A DNA stretch of 53,623 bases, taken from Polaromonas sp. Its GTDB lineage: Bacteria; Pseudomonadota; Gammaproteobacteria; Burkholderiales; Burkholderiaceae_C. Of this stretch, positions 43,887-52,224 are shown one piece after another. The notes under the pieces were generated by a model. It saw only the letters and a list, made by a program, of their open reading frames with translations. It did no database searches and had not been told where the DNA came from. Within the stretch, counting starts at the first letter, position 1. Each line of letters opens with the position of its first letter. The stretch covers positions 1 to 53,623 of the forward strand of contig NZ_JAUXNA010000198.1 in assembly GCF_030682935.1 (NCBI RefSeq), given 5' to 3'. Position numbers and translations under genes: made by a program.

Positions 43887-45734
43887 TCAGCCTGCCTGGC
43901 CAAGGCGGCTCTCCTGCACTCGGTACAGGGCCGGCGCGTCCGCGGGCAGTTTTTCCAGGGTCCACTGCCTGTCATGGAAAGTAGCCATTGCCGGTCGATG
44001 GGCAATCGAGACCAGGCTGCCGCGCCCGGCCGCCACCAGCGCCACCAATTTTTCATACAGGATTTTTTCAGCCACTTCGTCCAGCGCACTGGTCGCTTCG
44101 TCGGCAAAAATCCAGCGCGGTTTTTTAAGCAGTACCCGGGCAATCGCCAGGCGCTGCTGCTCGCCGCCCGACAGTTTCTGGCTCCAGGCGTCCTGGTCAT
44201 CCAGCCTGCCCACGAGCTTGGGCAGCAGCGCGTCGTTCAGGGCCTGCTGGAGCGCCTGCTCGCTGTACTGCGCGGCCGGCAGCGGGTAGGCCAGCGCATC
44301 GCGCAGCGTGCCGTCGGGAAAGTAGGGGCGCTGCGGAATGAACATGGCGTTTTGTGGCAACTGCGTCTGGCCGGTGGCATAGGGCCAGATGCCCGCCAGC
44401 GCGCGAAACAGCGTTGATTTGCCACTGCCCGAAGGCCCTTTGACGAGCACGCTTTCGCCCGGTCCGGCCTGCAGTGACACGCCGCTCAGCAAGGTCGCGC
44501 CGGTGGGCAGGGCCAGGTTCAGACCGCTGACGGCCAGCGTGTCGGCGTTGGCCAGGGGGTGCTGCTGGTTAGCTATTGAATTGGTAGCTGCTTGCGCTTG
44601 TGCCTGCTGGGCCAGGGCCGCAATATTGTCTTCAAAACTGGTCAGGCGGTCGGTCGTGGCGCGCCAGGCGGCCAGGCTGCTGTAGTTGTCGACCAGCCAG
44701 CTCAGCGAGTCCTGCACCCGTCCAAAGGCCGACGCAATCTGCATCAGTTGCCCGAGCTGGATGGCGCCGCTGAAAAAGCGCGGCGCCGCCACGATAAACG
44801 GAAACACCACGGCCGCCTGGCCAAAAAAGTTGGTGAACCAGACCAGGTTTTTCTGCTTCTTGATCAGCTTGAGGTAGTTGGCCAGCACTGCGGCAAAGCG
44901 GGTGTCCAGGTGGCTGCGTTCCACCGCTTCGCCTTTGTCCAGCGCAATCGATTCGCTGTATTCGCGCACCCGCACCATGTGGTGGCGAAAGTCGGCCTCG
45001 ACGCGCTGCTGCTGGAAGTTGAGCCTGATCTGCGGCCGGCCAATGTAGTGCGTGATGATGCTGCCCACGACGCAGTACAGCACCGCCATCCAGACCATGA
45101 AACCCGGAATGCTGTAACTGGCGCCGCCCAAGGTGAAAGCAAATGCGCCCGAGAGCGTCCACAAAATGCCGACAAAACTGAGCAGCGTGACCACGGCGTT
45201 AAGCAGGCCCATGCTCAGTGAAATGCTGTAGGTGGTGAACAGGTTGATGTCCTCCTGAATCCGCTGGTCCGGGTTGTCGGGCGTTTTGGCGGCGTTCAGG
45301 GTGTTGGCGGCGGTCAGGTCGCCGCCGGTAAAGCGCGCCAGCTCCAGCTTGTAGAACGCGTGGTCGGCCAGCCAGCGCTGCAGGTAGTGCGTCGTCATCC
45401 AGGCGCGCCAGCGCACTTCCAGCAGCTGGGTCAGGTAAAAGCGGTAAACGGCAATCAGGATGAAGGCAAACGCCAGGTAGGTAAAGCGCGCCAGCTGCGT
45501 CCAGAACACCGCCTCGTCCTTGTTCTGCAGCGCGTCGTAAAACACCCGGTTCCATTCATTGAGCAGCACCAGCATGTAGACCGCGCCCAGATTCAGCAGC
45601 ACGATGGCCAGCAGCAGGCCGCGCGCTTTCCATTTTTCTTCACTTCTGAAGTAGGGCGCCGACAAGGCCCAGACACGGGCGGTGAACAGCCGGAAGGCGC
45701 TGAGTTTGAGGCGTAGGCGGGCAAGCAGGTGCAT
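43887..45734 (-). CDS. SbmA/BacA-type ABC transporter (YddA/Rv1819c-like)
   Basis: A 615-residue fused permease-ATPase. The membrane half (about 1-350, six segments) is of the SbmA/BacA type: LLNEWNRVFYDALQNKDEAV and LEVRWRAWMTTHYLQRWL near 55-125. The ATPase half has GPSGSGKST, LSGGEQQRLAIARVLL and DEATSALDE. Homologues import cobalamin and hydrophilic peptides (Rv1819c) or very-long fatty acids. The cobCST genes 1.6 kb away support cobalamin. It converges on the LysR gene, 16 bases between stops. Confidence 0.9.
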   Translation of the reverse strand: MHLLARLRLKLSAFRLFTARVWALSAPYFRSEEKWKARGLLLAIVLLNLGAVYMLVLLNEWNRVFYDALQNKDEAVFWTQLARFTYLAFAFILIAVYRFYLTQLLEVRWRAWMTTHYLQRWLADHAFYKLELARFTGGDLTAANTLNAAKTPDNPDQRIQEDINLFTTYSISLSMGLLNAVVTLLSFVGILWTLSGAFAFTLGGASYSIPGFMVWMAVLYCVVGSIITHYIGRPQIRLNFQQQRVEADFRHHMVRVREYSESIALDKGEAVERSHLDTRFAAVLANYLKLIKKQKNLVWFTNFFGQAAVVFPFIVAAPRFFSGAIQLGQLMQIASAFGRVQDSLSWLVDNYSSLAAWRATTDRLTSFEDNIAALAQQAQAQAATNSIANQQHPLANADTLAVSGLNLALPTGATLLSGVSLQAGPGESVLVKGPSGSGKSTLFRALAGIWPYATGQTQLPQNAMFIPQRPYFPDGTLRDALAYPLPAAQYSEQALQQALNDALLPKLVGRLDDQDAWSQKLSGGEQQRLAIARVLLKKPRWIFADEATSALDEVAEKILYEKLVALVAAGRGSLVSIAHRPAMATFHDRQWTLEKLPADAPALYRVQESRLGQAG

Positions 45735-45757
45735 GGATGAAAACCGGGTTCGCGCTG

Positions 45758-46711
45758 TCAGGGCAGCGGGTTGGAAACGCCGCTGGCGACATGCCCTGAG
45801 GGCACATGCTGGGCCGCAGAGTGGACATGGCCGCTCTGGTCGTCAAAGAAAAAGTCGGGTTCGAATTCGCGCAAAAACTCGCCCTTGGCGAGACCGCCCA
45901 GAAACATCGCTTCATCGACCTCGATGTTCCAGTCCATCAGCGTGCGGATGGCGCGCTCGTGCGCCGGGGCGCTGCGCGCGGTGACCAGCGCGGTGCGTAT
46001 GCGCATGCGCGAGGTGCCGACCTGCTGCAGCCGGTGCAGCGCCTGCAGCAGCGGCTTGAATGGGCCCGCCAGCAGCGGCTGCGCGGCCTTGTCGCGCTCG
46101 TGCTGCTGAAAGGCCGGCAGGCCCTGGGCCTGAAACACGCGCTCGGCCTCGTCTGAAAACAGCACCGCATCGCCGTCAAAGGCAATGCGCACCTCGTGCG
46201 GGTAGGTGCTTTTGGCGTGCACCGAGTGCATGGCGACGGTGGCTGCCGCAAAGCCGGCGTCCAGTGCGGCCCGCACGTCTTCAGGGTTGGCCGACAAAAA
46301 GAGGTTGGCTTTCAAGGGCCGCAGGTAGTTGTAGGGCGCGCGGCCCTTGGTGAACACGCCGCGTTCCAGCTTGAGTTTGTTGGCGTCGGCCGAGCGGAAC
46401 ACCCGCATGCCCGAGACCGGATCGTTGCGCGACAAGATCACGACTTCCACGCGCTGGCTGGCGGGCTCGTCCGGACTCTCGGGCGCTTCGTTGAAGGCCA
46501 GCAGCTTTTTAACCAGCGAAAACGCCACCCCCGGCCTGGCGGGCAGGTCCAGCCGCGCCAGCTGCAGTTGCATGTAAGCGCCGTCTTTTTGGTTGCCCTG
46601 CGCCGGGTCTTGGGCCAGGCCGGCTTCAAACACGAGGTTTTCTTCTTCAAAGTCAAACAGGGCGCGGGATGAAATTGCCACCACGAGTTGACCGTCCAGA
46701 TTTGCCGCCAT
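45758..46711 (-). CDS. 5'-nucleotidase (cytosolic type)
   Basis: A 317-residue protein of the bacterial 5'-nucleotidase family related to eukaryotic cN-I, a HAD-type phosphatase. Visible: LVVAISSRALFDFEEENLVF near the N-terminus, VVILSRNDPVSGMRVF, and IAFDGDAVLFSDEAERVF with the conserved aspartates. Start MAANLDGQL at 46711; a longer frame lies antisense to nothing but lacks a ribosome site. Between the transporter and cobC genes; it could dephosphorylate nucleotides from the cobalamin tail pathway, but that is a guess. Confidence 0.85.
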   Translation of the reverse strand: MAANLDGQLVVAISSRALFDFEEENLVFEAGLAQDPAQGNQKDGAYMQLQLARLDLPARPGVAFSLVKKLLAFNEAPESPDEPASQRVEVVILSRNDPVSGMRVFRSADANKLKLERGVFTKGRAPYNYLRPLKANLFLSANPEDVRAALDAGFAAATVAMHSVHAKSTYPHEVRIAFDGDAVLFSDEAERVFQAQGLPAFQQHERDKAAQPLLAGPFKPLLQALHRLQQVGTSRMRIRTALVTARSAPAHERAIRTLMDWNIEVDEAMFLGGLAKGEFLREFEPDFFFDDQSGHVHSAAQHVPSGHVASGVSNPLP

Positions 46712-46725
46712 GGGAATGCCTTGTT

Positions 46726-47301
46726 TTATGTACTGTTTCTTTGCGCCTGGCCTATGGGCAGCGCCACTGTGCGCCATTGTCCATAGTTTGGCGCGTCCAG
46801 GGGCCACTGCCCGGCCTGCTCCGGGTGGCGCACGCCCTGGGCCAGCAGGTCGACGGCTCGTATCACGCCCGCGTGGGTGACCCACAGCATGTCGGACTGG
46901 CCCTGCAGGCCATCGAAAACTGCGCCCACCCGTGCCATGAAGCCGCGCACACACTCGCCGCGCCGCCCCACCGCGTAGCCGGCAAAATCATCGGTCCACG
47001 CCGCCAGTTCGGCCTGGGCAATGTCTTGCCAGGCCCGGCCTTCCCACAGGCCAAAATCCATTTCCTGCAGGCGCGGCTCGGTTTTATAAGCCAAATCAGG
47101 CCTTAGCCCATACAGTGCGGATGCCAGCTGCTCACATCTTTGTAGCGGCGAGCTGAGCACGCGGGTGCCGGGCGGCAGCTGTGCGGCCAGCGCCTGCGCG
47201 CATTGCGCGGTGCCCGCCGCGTCGGCCGCCACATCGAGCCGGCCATAGCAAATGCCGCTGGCCACCAGGGGCGCTGCGTGGCGGACCAGCCAGAGCTTCA
47301 T
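46726..47301 (-). CDS. cobC: Histidine phosphatase CobC (alpha-ribazole phosphatase)
   Basis: A 191-residue phosphoglycerate-mutase-fold phosphatase: KLWLVRHAAP with H8, LQEMDFGLWEGR and WVTHAGVIRA with the second histidine. Start overlaps the CobS stop by 4 bases (ATGA), a clear co-translation link. Removes phosphate from alpha-ribazole-5'-phosphate or cobalamin-5'-phosphate. Confidence 0.88.
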   Translation of the reverse strand: MKLWLVRHAAPLVASGICYGRLDVAADAAGTAQCAQALAAQLPPGTRVLSSPLQRCEQLASALYGLRPDLAYKTEPRLQEMDFGLWEGRAWQDIAQAELAAWTDDFAGYAVGRRGECVRGFMARVGAVFDGLQGQSDMLWVTHAGVIRAVDLLAQGVRHPEQAGQWPLDAPNYGQWRTVALPIGQAQRNST

Positions 47302-48134
47302 AGGCTGATTGCCAGCCCCAAATAAAAAGCGACTTCGCACACCTGCTGCGTGGCACCCAGGCAGTCGCCGGTAAAGCCCTGCAAACGGCGCCTGAACAGC
47401 CGCGCCATCCACAGCAGCGCCAGCCCTGCGGCGGCGCAGGCCACTATTAAATTAGTAGCGTCCAGCGCAATGCTGGAAAGCGCCAGCGCACTCAAACACC
47501 ATAAAACCGCGATCAGCAGGCGGCCCGGCGTGATCTGGTCGGCCAGCGGCTTGGACTTGGACTGCGCGGTGTCGCCCACATGCGGCAGTCCGTAAATCAG
47601 CAGCAGCGGCATGAAGCGCGACACCACATGGCCCGTCCACAGCGCGGCGCAAATATACAAGCCCCGGAAGGTCGATTCCTCCCCGTCGCTTGGCAGGTCC
47701 TCCAGCGAACCCAAAATGGCCAGCAGCGCGACCTTGCACAGCAGCACCAGCACCAGTGCCATGGCGCCGAACGCGCCCACGCGCGGGTCCTTCATGATCT
47801 CCAGCGCCCTGTCCCTGTCGTAGCTGCCGCCCAGGCCATCGGTGACATCGGCCAGGCCGTCTTCGTGAAAGCCGCCCGTCAGCAGGACCGTGGCGACGGT
47901 GGAGAGCGCCGCGGCCGCCAGGGGCGTGAAGGGGGTGTCGGGCAGCAGGGCCTGCAGCAGCGCAAACACGGCCGCTGCCACCGCGCCTACCACCACGCCA
48001 ATGCCCGGAAAGTGGGCCGCGCTGGCCCGCAGCAGTTCGGGGCTGTAGCCCACCCAGCCGGCCAGGCGCCCCGTGATGGGGATGCGGGTGAAGAACTGGA
48101 CGGCGAGCAGGTATTCGCGGACGAACTGGATCAT
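47298..48134 (-). CDS. cobS: CobS, adenosylcobinamide-GDP ribazoletransferase
   Basis: A 278-residue membrane enzyme that joins the lower-ligand nucleotide to adenosylcobinamide-GDP. MIQFVREYLLAVQFFTRIPI start, FHEDGLADVTDGLGGSYDRD near 93-112 (acidic metal site), and several hydrophobic segments. It lies 19 bases after cobT. Confidence 0.95.
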   Translation of the reverse strand: MIQFVREYLLAVQFFTRIPITGRLAGWVGYSPELLRASAAHFPGIGVVVGAVAAAVFALLQALLPDTPFTPLAAAALSTVATVLLTGGFHEDGLADVTDGLGGSYDRDRALEIMKDPRVGAFGAMALVLVLLCKVALLAILGSLEDLPSDGEESTFRGLYICAALWTGHVVSRFMPLLLIYGLPHVGDTAQSKSKPLADQITPGRLLIAVLWCLSALALSSIALDATNLIVACAAAGLALLWMARLFRRRLQGFTGDCLGATQQVCEVAFYLGLAISL

Positions 48135-48153
48135 CGGTGCCCTGGCCGTCTGT

Positions 48154-49227
48154 TCACGCGGTTTCTTTTCCGCTCACACCCGCCGTCTCAAAGCTCGCCA
48201 TGTCATTGAGGAAGTTGGCCGCCGACTGCACCAGCGGCCAAGCCAGTAGCGCACCGGTGCCTTCGCCCAGGCGCAGATCGAGCTCCAGCAGCGGCTTGGC
48301 GCGCAGGTGCGCCAGCAGCAGGCGGTGACCGCGCTCGGCGGAGCGGTGGCAAAACACCATGTAGTCTTGCACCTGCGGCAGCAGGGCCTGTGCCACCAGC
48401 GCGGCCGTGCCCGCGATGAAGCCGTCGACCAGCACCACCCGGCGCTCGCTGGCCGCCTGCAGCATGGCACCCGCCATCATGGCGATTTCAAAGCCGCCCA
48501 GGGCGGCCAGTTCAGCCACGACATCGAGTGGCTGGGTCGCCGGGTGGCGTAGCAAGGCGCGCGTCAGCACGCGCTGCTTGCCGAGCAGTTGCTCGTCGTT
48601 CAGGCCGGTGCCGCGCCCGGTGGCGTCCTCGAGGCTCGCGCCGGTCAGCCGCGCCAGCAGCAGCGCCGCAGCCGAGGTGTTGGCAATCCCCATTTCGCCA
48701 AAGGCCACCACATTGCCCGGCAAGGCTTGCACGATGTCCATGCCCGCCTTGAGCGCCGCGTCGGCCTCGGCCCGCGACATGGCGGGCTCGTTGCACAGGT
48801 TTTTCGTGCCCATGGCGATCTTGCGCTGCAGCAGTTGGGGGTGCGCGAACAGGTCCGCGGCGACACCCGCATCCACCACCTGCAGCGCAAAGCCGTGCTG
48901 GCGGGCGAACACATTGATGGCAGCCCCTCCCGCCAGCATGTTGCCCACCATCTGCACCGTCACGGCCTGCGGGAAGGCCGAAACGCCCTCAGCCGCAATG
49001 CCGTGGTCGGCGGCAAACACCACCATCTGCGGCTCGCGCAGCGAAATCGTCTCCTGGCGCTGGATCAGGCCCAGCTGCAGTGCCAGGCCCTCCAGCAGGC
49101 CGAGCGCGCCCAGCGGCTTGGTCTTGTGGTCAATCTTGTGCCCCAGCCGGGCCTCCAGCAGGAGGTCGGTGGTGGGTTCAATCAGGGGTAACTGAATGCG
49201 TGGGGTTGGAAGCGCGGAGTTGTTCAT
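48154..49227 (-). CDS. cobT: CobT, nicotinate-nucleotide-dimethylbenzimidazole phosphoribosyltransferase
   Basis: A 357-residue enzyme that makes alpha-ribazole-5'-phosphate from the base and nicotinate mononucleotide. [20 protein letters not shown] near 70-89, and the catalytic glutamate E322 in [10 protein letters not shown]. First of three cobalamin genes (cobT, cobS, cobC); 50 bases of its 5' end overlap the CWC gene. Confidence 0.96.
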   Translation of the reverse strand: MNNSALPTPRIQLPLIEPTTDLLLEARLGHKIDHKTKPLGALGLLEGLALQLGLIQRQETISLREPQMVVFAADHGIAAEGVSAFPQAVTVQMVGNMLAGGAAINVFARQHGFALQVVDAGVAADLFAHPQLLQRKIAMGTKNLCNEPAMSRAEADAALKAGMDIVQALPGNVVAFGEMGIANTSAAALLLARLTGASLEDATGRGTGLNDEQLLGKQRVLTRALLRHPATQPLDVVAELAALGGFEIAMMAGAMLQAASERRVVLVDGFIAGTAALVAQALLPQVQDYMVFCHRSAERGHRLLLAHLRAKPLLELDLRLGEGTGALLAWPLVQSAANFLNDMASFETAGVSGKETA

Positions 49228-49432
49228 TGGTGATTTGTTTCAGGCAGGCAGGGCAGTAGCACGAGGTCGTGCTGCTATCGGGTGTGGAGGGCGCGCCGGA
49301 AGGAACCGGCATGACATGGGGCAGCTGCACGCACCAGCATTGCGCATCGCCGGCCAGCATGCCGCAGCGCAAACCGGCGCCGCAGCGCGGGCAGCGCGAG
49401 GTGTCGGGCAAGTCAACGACGGGTGAGGTCAT
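49178..49432 (-). CDS. Cysteine-rich CWC family protein
   Basis: An 84-residue protein with eight cysteines: C14, C17, C23, C32, C34, C58, C60 and C63 (SRCPRCG, CWC, CYCPAC). This is the small CWC zinc-finger family of unknown role, common in betaproteobacteria. Ends inside cobT (50-base overlap) and lies 27 bases after gspF. Confidence 0.85.
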   Translation of the reverse strand: MTSPVVDLPDTSRCPRCGAGLRCGMLAGDAQCWCVQLPHVMPVPSGAPSTPDSSTTSCYCPACLKQITNEQLRASNPTHSVTPD

Positions 49433-49459
49433 GGCGGCAAAAACTGGGGCGCATGGGGT

Positions 49460-50686
49460 TTATTTGGCGAGCTGGTTGAGCTGGATGATGGGCAGCAGCA
49501 CGGCCAGCACGATCAGCATCACGACCACGCCCATCGCCACGATCAGCAGCGGCTCCAGCAGCGTAGCCAGCTGCAGTGCGCGGCGCTGCACCTCAGTGCT
49601 GAGCTGGCGCGCGGCGCGGTCCAGCATCAGGGGCAGCTGGCCGGTTTGCTCGCCCAGGCGCGCAAACATGCTGAGCAGGCCGGGAAAGCGCTTTTTTTGC
49701 GCCAGCGCCGACGCCAGCGGCGCGCCTTCGCGCACCAAGACCAGCGCATCGAGCGCATCGGTGCGCATGGACCGGTTGGACAGCGTGTCGGCTGCGGCCT
49801 GCAGCGCCTTGAGAATCGGCACGCCCGCCGCCGCCAGCATGGCCAGCGTGCCGGCAAAACGTGCGGCGTTGTAGCCCCGCGCGAGTTTGCCGAGTATCGG
49901 AAGCGTCAGCCACGCCGCATCAAATTTTTCACGAAAAGAGGCGCTGGCCCAAGCGATACGGGCACCAGTAGCTATCAAAATTAGAATGAGCAGAATCAGC
50001 CAGCCCTGGGTCTTAACAAAGTTGCCCAGCCCCAGCATGATGATGGTCAGCATCGGCAGCGCGCGTTTGCTGCCGGCAAACACCTCGGCCACCTGCGGCA
50101 CCACATAGCCGAGCAAAAACATCACGATCACCACCGCCACCAGCGTCACGATGGCCGGGTAGAGCGCGGCGCCCACCAGCTGGGCCTTGAGCTCCTGGCT
50201 TTGCTCCAGGTCGTCGGCCAGGCGCTCGAGCACCAGCCCCAGGTTGCCGCTGTGCTCGCCCGCGCCCACCACGGCGCAGTAGGTGCTGGGGAATTCGCGC
50301 GGGTACTGCGCCAGCGCGGTGGCAAAGGTCGCCCCGCCGTTGACTTCGGCGCGCAGCGCGGCCACCAGGTTGCGCTGGGTTTCCTTGTCGGCCTCGTCGG
50401 CCAGCGCGGTCAGCGCCCGCTCCAGCGGCAGGCCCGACGACACCAGCCCGGCGATCTGGCGCGTCCAGATCGCCAGCGCCGTGCTGTTGAACACGCGCGC
50501 GTTCCACACATTGGTGGACCAGCCCGAGGGCTTTGCGCCGGCCGCAGCGCCCACGGGCTCGACCGCCAGCGGCACCAGCGCCTGCGCCCGCAGCAGGCCG
50601 CGCGCGGCCCGGGCCGTGTCGGCCTCGATCACCCCTTTGCGGGTGGTGCCCTCGGCGGTGAGCGCTTCAAATGAATAGGCGGGCAT
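49460..50686 (-). CDS. gspF: GspF, type II secretion inner-membrane protein
   Basis: A 408-residue GspF/PilC-type protein with two GspF domains (about 72-195 and 275-400) and three membrane segments (near 172-190, 220-245, 378-400). Begins MPAYSFEALTAEGTTRKGVI. Platform for the pseudopilus ATPase. 141 bases separate it from gspE, holding the repeat at 50751-50824. Confidence 0.96.
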   Translation of the reverse strand: MPAYSFEALTAEGTTRKGVIEADTARAARGLLRAQALVPLAVEPVGAAAGAKPSGWSTNVWNARVFNSTALAIWTRQIAGLVSSGLPLERALTALADEADKETQRNLVAALRAEVNGGATFATALAQYPREFPSTYCAVVGAGEHSGNLGLVLERLADDLEQSQELKAQLVGAALYPAIVTLVAVVIVMFLLGYVVPQVAEVFAGSKRALPMLTIIMLGLGNFVKTQGWLILLILILIATGARIAWASASFREKFDAAWLTLPILGKLARGYNAARFAGTLAMLAAAGVPILKALQAAADTLSNRSMRTDALDALVLVREGAPLASALAQKKRFPGLLSMFARLGEQTGQLPLMLDRAARQLSTEVQRRALQLATLLEPLLIVAMGVVVMLIVLAVLLPIIQLNQLAK

Positions 50687-50750
50687 CGTGCTTAGCGGTT
50701 CGGCTCAGTCGGAGCGGTGTCTGTTGTGCCAAGCGTGCAGGCGAACGAAG

Positions 50751-50824
50751 CGCCGGGCCGCCCCAAGCGAAGTTCAGCCCCCTCGGGGGGCAGCGCAGTA
50801 CACGAAGTGACAAGCGTGGGGGCC
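50751..50824. repeat. Comamonadaceae-type intergenic palindromic repeat
   Basis: GC-rich element between gspE and gspF with the hairpin GCCCCCTCGGGGGGC (50777-50791) and outer sequence CGGGCCGCCCCAAGCG and ACGAAGTGACAAGCGTGGGG. I recall near-identical elements between genes in Polaromonas, Variovorax and Acidovorax genomes. It may act as terminator, mRNA stabiliser or mobile REP unit. Confidence 0.75.
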
Positions 50825-50827
50825 ATC

Positions 50828-52222
50828 TCAGTCCCGGGTGACGCGCACCAGCTCTTCACGCGTCGTGATGCCGGCTTGCACCAGGCGCTCGCCGTCCTCG
50901 CGCATCAGCGTCATGCCGCTTTGCAGGGCGGCGGCGCGAATCTCGGCCTCGGAGGCCTGGGTGTGGATCTGCGCGCGAATCGCGTCGTTGGTGACCAGCA
51001 GCTCAAACACGCCGGTGCGGCCCTGGTAGCCGGTTTGTCCGCAGGCCGTACAGCCCGCGCCGTGGCAACGGGTGCAGACTTTGCGCACCAGCCGCTGCGC
51101 CAGCACGCCCAGCAGCGACGAGCTCAGCAAAAACGGCTCTATGCCCATGTCGGTCAGGCGCGTCACGGCGCTGGCCGCGTCGTTGGTGTGCAGCGTGGCC
51201 AGCACCAGGTGGCCGGTGAGCGAGGCCTGAATCGCGATTTGCGCGGTCTCGAAGTCGCGGATCTCGCCGATCATGATCACGTCCGGGTCCTGCCGCAGGA
51301 TGGCACGCAGGGCCTTGGCAAAGGTCAGGTCGATCTTGGCGTTGACCTGGGTCTGGCCGACGCCGGGCAGTTCGTACTCGATCGGGTCTTCCACCGTCAT
51401 GATGTTCTGGCGGCGGGTGTCGAGCCGCTCCAGCGCGGCGTACAGCGTCGTGCTCTTGCCTGAGCCGGTGGGCCCGGTCACCAGAATGATGCCGTGCGGC
51501 TGCGCCACCAACTGCTCAAAGCGCTTGAGCGCCTCGCCCTGCATGCCGACGGCCTCCAAATTGAGGCGCTCGCCGCTCTTGTCCAGCAGGCGCAGCACGG
51601 CGCGCTCGCCATGGGCGCTGGGCAAGGTGCTGACGCGCACGTCCACCGCCCGGGTGCCGATGCGCAGGCTGATGCGGCCGTCTTGCGGCAGGCGCTTTTC
51701 GGCAATGTCGAGCTCGGCCATGATCTTCAGGCGCGAGATCAGCGCGGCGTGCAGCGCGCGGTTGGGCTGCACCACGTCGCGCAGCGAGCCGTCGACCCGA
51801 AAGCGTACGCTGGAGTGCCGTTCATAGGGCTCGATGTGGATGTCGCTGGCGCCGTCGCGCGCCGCTTGCGTGAGCAGCGCGTTGAGCATGCGGATGATGG
51901 GCGCGTCGTCCGAGTTTTCAAGCAAGTCCTCGATCGCGGGCAGCGCCTGCATCATGCGCGACAAATCCACGTCGCTTTCAACCTCGCTGATGACGGTGGC
52001 GGCGCTGGACTCGCTCTGGGCGTAGGCGGCGCTGATGCGCTGCTGCAGCAGCTCGGGCGCCTCGCTTTGTACCTGCGCCACGTCAAACTTGCGCATCACC
52101 TCGCTGACGCCGCCCGCGCCCAGGCGGTGCAGCCACAGCGTCAGTTCGCCGCCATGGTCTTCCAGCAGCAATTGCTGGCTGCGTGCAAACGCGTAGGGCA
52201 GGGGGTAGCGCACCGGCTGCAT
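50828..52222 (-). CDS. gspE: GspE, type II secretion ATPase
   Basis: A 464-residue secretion ATPase. Walker A GPTGSGKST at 250-258, Asp box GASDIHIEPYERHSSVRFR near 124-142, His/Walker B IGEIRDFETA, and the zinc site CTRCHGAGCTAC. Begins two bases after the gspD stop. Drives pseudopilus assembly. Confidence 0.97.
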   Translation of the reverse strand: MQPVRYPLPYAFARSQQLLLEDHGGELTLWLHRLGAGGVSEVMRKFDVAQVQSEAPELLQQRISAAYAQSESSAATVISEVESDVDLSRMMQALPAIEDLLENSDDAPIIRMLNALLTQAARDGASDIHIEPYERHSSVRFRVDGSLRDVVQPNRALHAALISRLKIMAELDIAEKRLPQDGRISLRIGTRAVDVRVSTLPSAHGERAVLRLLDKSGERLNLEAVGMQGEALKRFEQLVAQPHGIILVTGPTGSGKSTTLYAALERLDTRRQNIMTVEDPIEYELPGVGQTQVNAKIDLTFAKALRAILRQDPDVIMIGEIRDFETAQIAIQASLTGHLVLATLHTNDAASAVTRLTDMGIEPFLLSSSLLGVLAQRLVRKVCTRCHGAGCTACGQTGYQGRTGVFELLVTNDAIRAQIHTQASEAEIRAAALQSGMTLMREDGERLVQAGITTREELVRVTRD

Positions 52223-52224
52223 GG

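Noticed and set aside
49228..49460. Cobalamin riboswitch upstream of cobT
   Set aside because: The region codes for the CWC protein and shows no B12-box; cobT seems to be expressed from upstream genes.
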